The notes under the pieces are model-generated. The model was not told the DNA's origin and ran no database searches. It saw only the letters and a program-made list of their open reading frames with translations. Of a stretch of 64,000 nucleotides of DNA, positions 8,482 to 17,467 are shown piece by piece. Every line of letters starts with the position of its first letter. Position 1 is the stretch's first letter. The stretch lies in NCBI RefSeq assembly GCF_040100845.1, contig NZ_JAZHSH010000001.1, positions 682,001 to 746,000 of the forward strand, given 5' to 3'. The DNA comes from Chengkuizengella sp. SCS-71B (lineage in GTDB: Bacteria; Bacillota; Bacilli; Paenibacillales; KCTC-33759). A program made the position numbers and the translations under genes.

Positions 8482-8619
8482 TAAAATTGAAAGGCTAAGT
8501 ATTAGTTTGTGAACATATCGGGGTTCATGAAAAGGATAATAATTTGACGAAAGCAAAAACTAAAAATACAAAGAATTTGAATGGATAAAACTTAATTTCT
8601 TTGGGAAAGGAACTTTACA

Positions 8620-9180
8620 ATGAAAGAAAACTTACCTCATTATTTTTTAGCCATACCATTATCCCGGGACATCAAATCATTATTATATGCGTTTACGACT
8701 TCGTTAAAAAAAGGAAAGATCCAATTTAAGCAGTGGGTTTCACAAGAGGACTATCATATTACTCTGTGTTTTTTAGGGCCTTCAAGTGTGCAGCAACTAG
8801 AAATCTTGGATTCTCACATTCAGCAAATAACAAGTAAATACGCTCCTTTTTCTCTGAAATTATCTGATATTCGTACATTTGGACTTACAAACACGCCCCG
8901 TGTACTTTGGGTAAATGTATTAACTGGCGAAGAACTATTCGATATGCAAAAAAAAGTGAAGGAAGCATGCAAAACAGTAGGTTTCCGTCTTGATGAACGT
9001 CCTTACACACCACATATTACATTAGCAAAAAGATGGAGTGGTGATTCTCTATTTCAAATAAATCAAATGCCGTCATTAAATACAATGGATTGGATTTGTA
9101 ATAAAATCATACTTTATCAAGTTGACCCTCGGCGTAAGCCAAGATATATTCCCGTTTATGAATTTCCACTTGATTCATAG
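8620..9180 (+). CDS. thpR: RNA 2',3'-cyclic phosphodiesterase / 2'-5' RNA ligase family
   Basis: The 186-residue protein has the two HxTx motifs of the 2H phosphoesterase superfamily: H46-ITL and H132-ITL, the latter in RPYTPHITLAKRW. Family members open 2',3'-cyclic phosphates at RNA ends and can ligate 2'-5' bonds in vitro. Length and spacing match ThpR/LigT. GGAAAGGAACTTTACA precedes the ATG. It stands alone, directly upstream of a decayed transporter. The cellular role is unclear across bacteria. Confidence 0.88.
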   Translation: MKENLPHYFLAIPLSRDIKSLLYAFTTSLKKGKIQFKQWVSQEDYHITLCFLGPSSVQQLEILDSHIQQITSKYAPFSLKLSDIRTFGLTNTPRVLWVNVLTGEELFDMQKKVKEACKTVGFRLDERPYTPHITLAKRWSGDSLFQINQMPSLNTMDWICNKIILYQVDPRRKPRYIPVYEFPLDS

Positions 9181-9295
9181 TCAGCTTTATTGCAATGACA
9201 ATAAGTAAAGCCTATGTAAGCCTCCTAAAATCACTACTAAATAAAGGAAAGTGTTTAATCTATTTTGATCAATCTTTCTTTCAAAACGGATTACG

Positions 9296-9739
9296 ATGTA
9301 TATGATTTTCGTTGGACTAAGTATAGGTGCTTCATTTCCAGTACTTAACTTATCTGCTTTACAAAATATTGATGGTCGATATAAAGGGATTGGGGTATCG
9401 CTTCTTTCCTTTTTCAGAACGATAGGTGCTGCAATTGGAGTCACAATTTTTGGAGCGATTCAATCACAATATTTCAGCAGTAAGATGGAAGGTTCATTTG
9501 GTCAAAGCGATTCTACTCTTACGGGAGATGCAACTAGTTTATTTGCTCCTGAGAACAGGGAGCTCATCCCTGAGGATTTATTAAAAGTAATCACTACCTT
9601 TTTGGCAGATTCAATTTCTAATTTATTTTTTTGGTCGATTTTCTTGCCGCTCCTTGCTTTCTTTTTTGTTATGATGATGGGAAAGGAACGTTTGAAAGTA
9701 GCAGAGAAGAAGAAAAAGCCGGAAGAAGCATTGACGTAA
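9296..9739 (+). pseudogene. C-terminal remnant of a DHA2-type MFS drug exporter
   Basis: Only about 147 residues remain of a protein normally near 480-500. They hold IGASFPVLNLSALQNI, then GVSLLSFFRTIGAAIGVTIFGAIQS, typical of the late helices of 14-helix EmrB/QacA-type proton antiporters, and a Lys-rich tail. Codons upstream of the ATG contain a stop and no transporter sequence, and no ribosome-binding site is present. The 5' two-thirds are deleted, so this is a non-functional stump. Confidence 0.75.
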
Positions 9740-9865
9740 GTGAAGTGAATGCAGTGACTCTTATTTAAATGTATGAGTATATTTTTAACAGTTGCAAACA
9801 TGATAAAATGGTATAATGAACATGTTCAACAATCTTATATATTTTTAAAGTAAAGGGGTAATAAA

Positions 9866-11131
9866 ATGAGGGGGACGGTTTCACTTTATCGTTATTTATT
9901 CCGGACAATAATACTCATCATTTTTGGAGGTGTATTATTAGGGGTTTCTATTGGAATTATAATTGATTTACAAGGGAAATTATTTTGGTTGAATACGATT
10001 GGAATAACAGTCGGTGGAGTGATCATAGGTTCTGCCATAACTATACTAAACTTTAAAAGATTTATAATGCCTATGAAGGATATTATAGATGGAGTCAATC
10101 AGATGGCCGCAGGTGATTTGTCTTCTAAGATTAATGTGGAAAAAATAGGGGAATTAAAGCCGATCGGGATAGCGATGAATGAGATGGCTAATCAATGGAA
10201 GGATCTAATACATAAAATTTCTCAAGTTTCTAACCAGGTAACTGATCAATCAAATGAACTATCTGCAATTACTGAACAGAATTATCAGTCGATTGATGAA
10301 ATAACAAAAGTGGTTCAAGAAGTAGCTTTTGGATCAGAAAAACAGGTTATGAAAATTACGGATACTTATCATTCTGTAAATGATATTTCAGAAGGAATTG
10401 GTCAAATCACTGGATCAATCCAATCTATATCTGAAATGACAAAATCAACAAATGATAAAGCAGTAGACGGAAATCAGGTTGTACAAGCAGGCATGGCGCA
10501 AATGAAATCTCTAGAAGAGAAAGTAGCTTATACTTCAAACATAGTGAAATCCTTCGATGAAAAGTCACAGGAGATCGGCAAAATCATTACGATGATTACA
10601 GATATTTCTCAGCAAACGAATCTTTTATCCTTAAATGCTTCCATTGAAGCTGCACGTGCAGGCGAACATGGAAGAGGTTTTGCTGTCGTTGCAGGAGAAG
10701 TAAGAAAACTAGCAGAACAGTCAGCAAAAGCGTCTGAAGATATTAGTAAGTTGATTCAAGAAATCCAAGATGAAGCGGGACAGGCTGTGACAGCAATAGC
10801 AGAAGGAAAAGCTTCTTTTGATCAAAGTTATTCATTGGTTGGGGGAACCGGGCAAACCTTTAATGAGATTGTGAATAAAATTCAAGAAGTATCTCATGAA
10901 TTTCAAGATGTGTCAGCAACGATGCAGCAGATGCATGCAGGATTCAAAGATATGATTGATTTGGCTAAAGAGGTTGTAGAAGTGTCTGATAGTTCATCTG
11001 CTAAATCACAACAAATTTCTGCTTTAACGGAAGAGCAAAATGCTTCTACTGAAGAAATATCAGCTTCTGCAAATCAACTAAATACTTTAGCATATGATTT
11101 ACAGGAAATGATTCAGAAGTTTAAAGTGTAA
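9866..11131 (+). CDS. Methyl-accepting chemotaxis protein without extracellular sensor domain
   Basis: The 421-residue receptor has two hydrophobic segments (about 9-28 and 38-58) joined by a loop of some ten residues, so there is no extracytoplasmic ligand domain. A HAMP domain follows (about 60-112), then a long coiled coil with the signalling hairpin tip ([20 protein letters not shown], then [15 protein letters not shown]) that contacts CheA and CheW. It may sense membrane state, energy or a cytoplasmic signal. AAAGGGG precedes the ATG, and a strong terminator follows. Confidence 0.92.
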   Translation: MRGTVSLYRYLFRTIILIIFGGVLLGVSIGIIIDLQGKLFWLNTIGITVGGVIIGSAITILNFKRFIMPMKDIIDGVNQMAAGDLSSKINVEKIGELKPIGIAMNEMANQWKDLIHKISQVSNQVTDQSNELSAITEQNYQSIDEITKVVQEVAFGSEKQVMKITDTYHSVNDISEGIGQITGSIQSISEMTKSTNDKAVDGNQVVQAGMAQMKSLEEKVAYTSNIVKSFDEKSQEIGKIITMITDISQQTNLLSLNASIEAARAGEHGRGFAVVAGEVRKLAEQSAKASEDISKLIQEIQDEAGQAVTAIAEGKASFDQSYSLVGGTGQTFNEIVNKIQEVSHEFQDVSATMQQMHAGFKDMIDLAKEVVEVSDSSSAKSQQISALTEEQNASTEEISASANQLNTLAYDLQEMIQKFKV

Positions 11132-11144
11132 TGAAATAGTAAAT

Positions 11145-11191
11145 AAAGGTTATCCTTTCTGTTAATAATAACGATAAAGGATAACCTTTTT
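11145..11191 (+). terminator. Rho-independent terminator of the chemotaxis receptor
   Basis: AAAGGTTATCCTTT pairs with AAAGGATAACCTTT and is followed by T residues. Confidence 0.85.
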
Positions 11192-11240
11192 AATTGATAT
11201 TACTCAAAATTGATACCTGTTTTCAGTAAGCTTTGTGCTA

Positions 11241-12203
11241 TTAATAACGACTGCCAAATGTTGAATCAGCAAGTTCATTTAACTTTTTTAAGTCATCTTT
11301 TGATAAATGAATATCTAATGCACCTACGTTTTGTTCTAGATATTTAATTCGCTTTGTACCTGGTATGGGAACAATATCATTCCCTTGAGATAATACCCAA
11401 GCAAGAGCAAGCTGTGCGGGTGTACATTTTTTTTCTTTTGCCATAGATTCAATACCACGAACGATATTTAAATTGTGATTTATGGCTTCTTCTGTGAAAC
11501 GAGGATTTGCTCTTCTCCAATCATTTTCAGCCAGGTCATCCAACTTTTTAATTTCTCCTGTTAAAAACCCTCTTCCTAATGGGCTGTATGGTACAAATCC
11601 TACATTTAATTCACGACAGGTTTTTAATATTTCAGCTTCTACATCTCGTGACCATAAGGAATATTCAGTTTGTAAAGCAGTGATAGGATGTACAGCATGG
11701 GCTGCTGTTAATTGTTCAGACGTTACTTCACACAATCCGATATATCGAACTTTTCCTTCCTCAACAAGTTTTGCCATGGCACCAACGGTTTCTTCAATGG
11801 GTACATTTGGGTCAGCCCGATGTAAGTAGTATAAATCGATATAATCTGTGCCTAGGCGTTTTAAACTACTTTCGCAGGATTCCACTACATAATCTGGACT
11901 AGCTTTATAACCAAGTATTTGAGAATCGTTTCTTACAACGCCAAATTTTGTTGCAATCTGTACTTGGTTTCGATGTTCTCTTAAACCTTTCCCAACTAGC
12001 GTTTCATTTGTACCTTTTCCATTTTGATCATATCCATATACGTCTGATGTATCAAAAAAAGTAATTCCCAGCTCTAACGCTCGTTTTAAAGTTTGAAGTG
12101 ATTCTGATTCATTAGTTTCACCGTAAAATTCAGACATGCCCATACACCCTAGTCCTAACTTAGAAACCTCTAATCCTTGTGAACCTAGTTTAATTTTATC
12201 CAT
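11241..12203 (-). CDS. Aldo/keto reductase
   Basis: The 320-residue NADPH-dependent carbonyl reductase has the AKR tetrad D51, Y56, K86 and H128, and starts [20 protein letters not shown] as in the AKR13-like group. Late motifs [13 protein letters not shown] and VPIPGTKR bind cofactor. Likely substrates are small aldehydes, quinones or glyoxals; specificity is unknown. GAAGGAATC precedes the ATG. It is divergent from a TetR regulator across 160 bases, so control by that regulator is likely. Confidence 0.9.
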   Translation of the reverse strand: MDKIKLGSQGLEVSKLGLGCMGMSEFYGETNESESLQTLKRALELGITFFDTSDVYGYDQNGKGTNETLVGKGLREHRNQVQIATKFGVVRNDSQILGYKASPDYVVESCESSLKRLGTDYIDLYYLHRADPNVPIEETVGAMAKLVEEGKVRYIGLCEVTSEQLTAAHAVHPITALQTEYSLWSRDVEAEILKTCRELNVGFVPYSPLGRGFLTGEIKKLDDLAENDWRRANPRFTEEAINHNLNIVRGIESMAKEKKCTPAQLALAWVLSQGNDIVPIPGTKRIKYLEQNVGALDIHLSKDDLKKLNELADSTFGSRY

Positions 12204-12305
12204 AATTAGATTCCTTCTTTCTTGTACTTTATCAATATCGAGTATATCACAAATTAAATACTAAGTATACAAAAAATATTAAAATTGTTTATTTTGTATA
12301 AAGTG

Positions 12306-12335
12306 TTCAAAAATTGCTTTTATGGGGTATAATAT
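12306..12335 (+). promoter_or_regulatory. Candidate sigma-A promoter of the TetR gene
   Basis: TTCAAA and TATAAT are 16 bases apart (TATAAT begins about 12330). The surrounding 35 bases closely resemble the promoter before the IPP isomerase gene at 15461-15495. Confidence 0.5.
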
Positions 12336-12363
12336 AGGGATGAGAACTAGGAGTTGATTGCTT

Positions 12364-13017
12364 ATGAAAAATAATATGGAAGAACAAAATATGGACAACA
12401 AATTGAAATATATAACAAAATTGATTCCATACGCAAAAAAACTTGGCCTTAAGTCATTGAGAATAGATGAAATAGCAAAATATATGGACATCAGTAAAGC
12501 TACGATGTATAAATACTTCTCATCTAAAGATGAAATGGTGGAATTAATGATAAATATGTACGTGAAGTATATATCTAAATATGATATTGAATTGATTAAT
12601 GGAAAATCTTCCTATCTAGAGCGATTTGAGGTTGCTTTTGAGCAAACATTATTAATTGAGATTTATATTTCAGATATATTTTTGCTGGATTTGCAAAATA
12701 TGTATACGGAATTGTACGAAAAAATTAAATATGCCAAACAAAAACGCAATCAAAATTTGTTGAAATTTTATGAACAGGGCATCTCTGATGGAGTTTTTAA
12801 TGACATCAATTCAAAGCTGATTCTTATTGAAGATGAATTGATGATTAGAAAGTTGTTGGACCCGAACCTTTTAATCAAACATGACATTACAATGAAGCAA
12901 GCTATTTTTGATTTATACCGGTTAAAAAAATTTCAATTATTTAAACATAATGAGCAGTACGATGATACTAATATTATACAAAAAATTGAACAAATTATTC
13001 ATAAACAAAATGTATAA
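12364..13017 (+). CDS. TetR/AcrR family transcriptional regulator
   Basis: The 217-residue protein has an N-terminal helix-turn-helix (LKSLRIDEIAKYMDISKATM then YKYFSSKDEMV, about residues 30-70) and an alpha-helical ligand domain with no recognisable signature. The ATG at 12364 is preferred over TTG 12358 because AGGAG lies ten bases upstream. Divergent from an aldo/keto reductase, it is probably a repressor of that gene and of itself; the ligand may be a reactive carbonyl, which is inference. Confidence 0.85.
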   Translation: MKNNMEEQNMDNKLKYITKLIPYAKKLGLKSLRIDEIAKYMDISKATMYKYFSSKDEMVELMINMYVKYISKYDIELINGKSSYLERFEVAFEQTLLIEIYISDIFLLDLQNMYTELYEKIKYAKQKRNQNLLKFYEQGISDGVFNDINSKLILIEDELMIRKLLDPNLLIKHDITMKQAIFDLYRLKKFQLFKHNEQYDDTNIIQKIEQIIHKQNV

Positions 13018-13076
13018 AGTAATGGAATAATTTATGAATGATATTTATCCAGATAATGAAAGAAGTTAAATATAGC

Positions 13077-13129
13077 AAAAAAAGGTTACCCATTTTGCTT
13101 GATAAAAAACGAAAATGGATAACCTTTTT
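13077..13129. terminator. Bidirectional terminator
   Basis: AAAGGTTACCCATTTT pairs with AAAATGGATAACCTTT (one wobble) with A and T runs on the two sides. It serves the TetR gene and the convergent FAH-family gene. Confidence 0.85.
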
Positions 13130-13158
13130 CAAAGAACTCACACTCTCCTTAAGATCTT

Positions 13159-14067
13159 TTAATGTTCCACTGTGTTCCTTAAAACCCCTATGCCTTCAAC
13201 CGATATTTCTATATGATCCCCTGGCTGCAGTAACCGGGGAGGGTTAAATCCTTTTCCAACACCAGCGGGAGTTCCCGTTGCAATGATATCACCAGGTTCT
13301 AATGTATGACCTTTTGATATGATAGAGATGATGGTTTCTACATCAAAAATAAATAATTCCGTATTAGCTTCTTGTCTTATTTCACCATTTACTTTCGTTT
13401 GTAAATTTAAGTTGTTTGGGTTATTAATTTCTGTCCTATGAACGATAACTGGTCCCATTGGACAGGAAGTATCTAAACTTTTCCCTATGAAAAATTGCTT
13501 ATGTTTTTTTTGCAAGTCCCTAGCTGTAATATCATTTATGATCGTATATCCAAATACATAATCTAGAGCCTGCTCTTTAGAGATGTTTTTACCCTTTTTA
13601 CCAATGATAACAGCAAGCTCACCTTCATAATCTAATTCATCTGTCACTTGTTTGTGGTTTAATATAATATCCTCATTTCCAATTACAGCTGTTGGAGGTT
13701 TTGTAAATACAATCGGGTCTGATGGAAGATCAGCTTCACTACCCATCTCAAGCACATGATCTTTATAGTTTTTTCCAATACAAAATACATTTTTTGTTGG
13801 TCTAGGGATGGGGGCAAGCAGTTTGATATCATTTAATTGATATTTGAACTTATTTTGATCTGGACTGTCTATGATCCATTGTTTCAGTGAATTAGCTAAA
13901 CTTAGGAATTGCTCCCCTGATTCAATACATCCGGTCATTGTAGCAGGTAACTGAACTGTTTGATGTTTGGTTTTATCTGCTAGAGTGAGGTCGAGCACGT
14001 AACAAAACTGTTCATCTGTGATTCCAATAAATGTTCTATTGTCTTTTTCTGCTGTTATAAATCTCAT
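13159..14067 (-). CDS. Fumarylacetoacetate hydrolase (FAH) family protein
   Basis: The 302-residue enzyme has a small N-terminal domain and a C-terminal FAH barrel beginning near residue 95 (NVFCIGKNYKDHVLEMGSE). Metal ligands are supplied by DYEGELAVIIG and the GYTIINDITARDLQ segment, and GDIIATGTPAGVG is the C-terminal signature. Relatives include acylpyruvases, oxaloacetate decarboxylases and 2-hydroxyhepta-diene-dioate isomerases; which reaction applies cannot be decided. AGGAGAATGACGG precedes the ATG. It is monocistronic. Confidence 0.9.
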   Translation of the reverse strand: MRFITAEKDNRTFIGITDEQFCYVLDLTLADKTKHQTVQLPATMTGCIESGEQFLSLANSLKQWIIDSPDQNKFKYQLNDIKLLAPIPRPTKNVFCIGKNYKDHVLEMGSEADLPSDPIVFTKPPTAVIGNEDIILNHKQVTDELDYEGELAVIIGKKGKNISKEQALDYVFGYTIINDITARDLQKKHKQFFIGKSLDTSCPMGPVIVHRTEINNPNNLNLQTKVNGEIRQEANTELFIFDVETIISIISKGHTLEPGDIIATGTPAGVGKGFNPPRLLQPGDHIEISVEGIGVLRNTVEH

Positions 14068-14287
14068 CCGTCATTCTCCTAACCGTATAACATGGTATTT
14101 ATTTTATTTTAACATACGAATTCTATGATTAAGTATTCTTGTTAATCGTTTAGTCATATTTATTTACTAGCAATTGGTAATCATTTTTACTAAAAAGAAA
14201 TTATACTCGTAATTTATAAGTGAAATTTTCCTTTAACAATCTTTTGGATGCATTTGCTGAATACTTTATTCAATAAGGGTGATATAA

Positions 14288-15277
14288 ATGTTTAAAAGTA
14301 GAACACCTAGTTTTAGAGATTCAAAGGGAAGAGTAATAAAAGATAGTATTGCTTCCTTAGAGGTGATGACGATTGGAGGAATAAATCAATACGTTCTCAT
14401 GAGAGGAAAACATAAAAATTCTCCCTTACTACTTTTCTTACATGGCGGTCCTGGTTCAGCTCAAATAGGTTTTGCACCAAAATCACAAAAGAAATTAGAA
14501 GAAAACTTTGTAGTAATCAATTGGGACCAAAGGGGAGCGGGTAAATCTTACTCTTCAAATATTGCTGTAGAATCAATGAATATTAATCAATTCATTTCTG
14601 ATATTTATGAACTAATAAATACTCTTTTAAAACGCTTCAATCAGGAAAAATTATATTTAGTTGGACATTCTTGGGGAAGTTCTCTTGGCTCAATAACGGC
14701 TTATAAATATCCTGAATTAATACATGCATATATAGGAGTGGGGCAAGTAGTGAACATGAAAAGAGGAGAGAGTATTTCTTATTCTTTTGCGCTTGATAAA
14801 GCAAAAGAAACAAATCATAAAAAGGCGATTAGACAATTAATAAAAATAGGTCCTCCACCATATAAAAGTATGAATGGTTTACGCATACAAAGAAAGTGGT
14901 TAGAAAAATTTGGGGGATCAGTTCATGGCAGTACTTTTCTCAAACTTTTGATAAAGTACCTTGCATTTAAAGAATATACATTTTTAGATTGGATTAGGAC
15001 GATCAAGAATGGCATACTTTTCTCATTAAATCATTTATGGGAAGATTTAATGGAAGTTGATTTATTAAAAGATGTGAATAAATTTGAAGTTCCTGTATAT
15101 TTGTGCGTGGGTCGTTATGACTATCAAACTCCCCATGAATTAGTTGAAGAGTATTTTCACACGTTGCTATCTCCAAAAAAAGAGTTGGTTTGGTTTGAGA
15201 AATCTGCCCATTCTCCTAATTTTGAAGAGCCCGATGAGTTTTACGATATTTGTATATCATTAATTAAAAGTCGCTAG
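14288..15277 (+). CDS. Alpha/beta hydrolase, proline iminopeptidase-like
   Basis: The 329-residue protein has LHGGPG (51-56, oxyanion hole), DQRGAGKS (80-87), the nucleophile elbow GHSWGSS with S128, then late Asp (VGRYDYQTP) and His (KSAHSPN). HGGPG and DQRG are hallmarks of the S33 prolyl aminopeptidase subgroup. No signal peptide is present, so it is cytoplasmic. The physiological substrate may be a peptide or an ester. AAGGGTG precedes the ATG. Confidence 0.87.
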   Translation: MFKSRTPSFRDSKGRVIKDSIASLEVMTIGGINQYVLMRGKHKNSPLLLFLHGGPGSAQIGFAPKSQKKLEENFVVINWDQRGAGKSYSSNIAVESMNINQFISDIYELINTLLKRFNQEKLYLVGHSWGSSLGSITAYKYPELIHAYIGVGQVVNMKRGESISYSFALDKAKETNHKKAIRQLIKIGPPPYKSMNGLRIQRKWLEKFGGSVHGSTFLKLLIKYLAFKEYTFLDWIRTIKNGILFSLNHLWEDLMEVDLLKDVNKFEVPVYLCVGRYDYQTPHELVEEYFHTLLSPKKELVWFEKSAHSPNFEEPDEFYDICISLIKSR

Positions 15278-15398
15278 TAAGATAATATGAAAAAACCATA
15301 TTCGATTGTTAAATTAAGGGGATAAAAAATTTAGATAATGCACTGGATGGATTTAAAGATAGACACATTAAAAGAACTTCATGTATAATTCTAAATAT

Positions 15399-15419
15399 AA
15401 ATAGTAATAATTACGATTT
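15399..15419. promoter_or_regulatory. Near-consensus Zur box
   Basis: The core TAGTAATAATTACGA (15402-15416) within flanking AAA/TTT differs by one base from the B. subtilis Zur consensus TCGTAATNATTACGA. A weaker half-site, GAATCGTAAATTAATAAAA, lies at about 15442-15460 next to the -35 region. Zur represses zinc uptake genes when zinc is plentiful, which fits the znuCB-like genes downstream. Confidence 0.7.
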
Positions 15420-15462
15420 AACATTTGGAACTTATACCTCTGAATCGTAAATTAATAAAATG

Positions 15463-15490
15463 TTCAAAAGCTTTTTTTATAAGGTATAAT
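15463..15490 (+). promoter_or_regulatory. Candidate promoter of the fni-znuCB operon
   Basis: TTCAAA (15463) and TATAAT (15485) are 16 bases apart. The weaker Zur-like half-site abuts the -35 element and the strong box lies about 45 bases further upstream. Confidence 0.55.
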
Positions 15491-15566
15491 ATAGCATGGC
15501 GATTTTAATATGAAAGAATGGTTTATATTATAAATAAATAAATAAAACACATAGAGGATTAGTGGT

Positions 15567-16619
15567 ATGAGGGAACAAAGAAAACTAGATCATTTAAACT
15601 TAGCCCTACAATCAAATAAAAGTGAACATCATTCATCATTTGATGAGCTGCATTTTATTCATCATTCCTTACCTGAAATGGATGTTGAAGAGTGCGACTT
15701 AAATGTGAATTTAGGAGGAATAAATTTAAGGTCTCCTTTAATTATCAATGCGATGACAGGAGGTGCTTTTTCCACTGAAAAAATAAATCATGATTTAGCT
15801 GTTATCGCTAAGGAAACGGGGATTGCATTAGCTGTAGGTTCACAAAAAGCAGCCTTACGAAATCATAAACTAGTTCGCACTTATGAAGTGGTACGTAAAG
15901 TAAATCCTAAAGGGATGATTTTAGCAAATGTGAGTGCAGATAGTACGGTAGAAGAAGCGATGGAAGCAATTGAAATGCTGCAAGCGAATATGCTTCAACT
16001 ACACTTAAATATCCCCCAAGAGTTAGTTATGCCAGAGGGAGATCGACTTTTTAAAGGTATGATTGAAAAAATACATCATATTAAAGAAAAAGCACCTGTT
16101 CCTGTGATTGCAAAAGAAGTTGGATTTGGAATGTGTCAAGAGACATATGAAACTTTGAAGAGGATTGGAATTGACATTATTGATGTTGGGGGCAAGGGTG
16201 GTACGAATTTTGTCTGGATAGAAAATCAGCGCAGAGAAGCCAAAGATTTTGATTTTATAGATGGATGGGGGCAATCCACCGTTGTTTCTTTAATTGAGTC
16301 TGCTGATTATCAAATCGAGATTGATTTTATATCCTCTGGAGGCATTCGAAATCCACTTGATATGGTGAAGAGCTTTGCTCTAGGTGCTAAGGCGATTGGA
16401 TTGGCATCCCCTGTGTTGTCTCTTTTAAAAGAACAGGGCGTTGAGAAAACGATACATAGGATTCAAAATTGGCATGAACAAATCAAATTGATCATGACGA
16501 TGCTTGGAAAACCACGTGTTGAAAAGCTAATGAATGCTCCCTTGGTTCTTATCGGGGGAACTAAAGAATGGTGTGATTGCAGAGATATTGATTATAAATC
16601 TTATGCAAGGAGAAGGTAA
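15567..16619 (+). CDS. fni: Type 2 isopentenyl-diphosphate delta-isomerase
   Basis: The 350-residue FMN-dependent enzyme interconverts isopentenyl and dimethylallyl diphosphate. Visible signatures are RKLDHLNLAL at the start, INAMTGGA, AVGSQKAAL, ANVSAD, HLNIPQELVMPEG, DVGGKGGTNF (FMN-phosphate loop) and SSGGIRNPLD. Length equals the family norm. Its placement 22 bases ahead of zinc-transporter genes and behind a Zur box is unusual, since type 2 isomerases are not known as Zur targets to my knowledge. Confidence 0.95.
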   Translation: MREQRKLDHLNLALQSNKSEHHSSFDELHFIHHSLPEMDVEECDLNVNLGGINLRSPLIINAMTGGAFSTEKINHDLAVIAKETGIALAVGSQKAALRNHKLVRTYEVVRKVNPKGMILANVSADSTVEEAMEAIEMLQANMLQLHLNIPQELVMPEGDRLFKGMIEKIHHIKEKAPVPVIAKEVGFGMCQETYETLKRIGIDIIDVGGKGGTNFVWIENQRREAKDFDFIDGWGQSTVVSLIESADYQIEIDFISSGGIRNPLDMVKSFALGAKAIGLASPVLSLLKEQGVEKTIHRIQNWHEQIKLIMTMLGKPRVEKLMNAPLVLIGGTKEWCDCRDIDYKSYARRR

Positions 16620-16641
16620 GTTATAAGATGAAGTTAGGAGA

Positions 16642-17445
16642 ATGAACATGAATGAATCAAATCATAATATGCCTCTTGAACTGTGTCACGAGTGTATCAT
16701 TTCAATAGAAAATGTATCGTTTTATTATGAAAATAAAACACCAGTGATTCAAAATTTGAATTTTAAAATATTAGAGAGAGATTTTGTTGGTTTAATTGGC
16801 TCTAATGGAGCGGGCAAATCAACTTTACTAAAAATGATCGCAGGCTTAATAAAACCAGTAAGTGGTAATATAAGATTGTTTGGACAGCCGATATCAGAGT
16901 TTAAAGATTGGGAACGAATTGGTTATGTCCCTCAAAAAAATGCGATGAACCCATTTTTTCCTGCTACAGTAAAGGAAATTGTGCTTTCTGGTTTATACGG
17001 CAAGAAAAAAATGTTTAAACGTCTAACAAAAAAAGAATTACAGAAATGTGATGATTCACTTCAAGCACTAGGTATTGAAAGGTTAGCTCATCGTCGAATT
17101 GGAAACTTATCTGGGGGTCAACAACAACGGGCTTTTTTGGCAAGAGCTCTAATTAATAATCCAGATTTGCTCATTTTAGATGAACCGATGGTTGGCATTG
17201 ATGCCGAAACACAGGAAAGTTTTTTTCATATGATTCAACATATGCATAAGCAGCATAATATTACTTTTTTAATGGTTTCTCATGATGTTGATATGATGCA
17301 TTCTTATTTGGGGAATGAAGCGATACATACTGCTGGGAAGTTAAAGTTTTATGTAAAGCATTCACACGATTTGGAAGATTGTGTAGAATCAGATTTAACC
17401 CATTCATTGAAAGGATTTTTAAAAAGTGAAGCTTTAAAAATATAA
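16642..17445 (+). CDS. znuC: Metal ABC transporter ATP-binding protein (zinc, ZnuC-like)
   Basis: The 267-residue ATPase has Walker A GSNGAGKST (53-61), the signature LSGGQQQR, Walker B LLILDEPMVGID and a switch His in MVSHDVD. It powers import through the ZnuB-type permease encoded 22 bases downstream. An N-terminal extension of about 18 residues contains CHEC, and the C-terminus has HSHDLEDC; both could touch metal. The Zur box upstream favours zinc over manganese. No substrate-binding ZnuA/AdcA gene is in the window, so it must be encoded elsewhere. Confidence 0.88.
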   Translation: MNMNESNHNMPLELCHECIISIENVSFYYENKTPVIQNLNFKILERDFVGLIGSNGAGKSTLLKMIAGLIKPVSGNIRLFGQPISEFKDWERIGYVPQKNAMNPFFPATVKEIVLSGLYGKKKMFKRLTKKELQKCDDSLQALGIERLAHRRIGNLSGGQQQRAFLARALINNPDLLILDEPMVGIDAETQESFFHMIQHMHKQHNITFLMVSHDVDMMHSYLGNEAIHTAGKLKFYVKHSHDLEDCVESDLTHSLKGFLKSEALKI

Positions 17446-17467
17446 TTTGATTTCGGAGGATTGAATT

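Noticed and set aside
13038-13247. Plus-strand ORF of 69 codons
   Set aside because: It runs through a bidirectional terminator and into the antisense of the FAH-family gene, with no ribosome-binding site.
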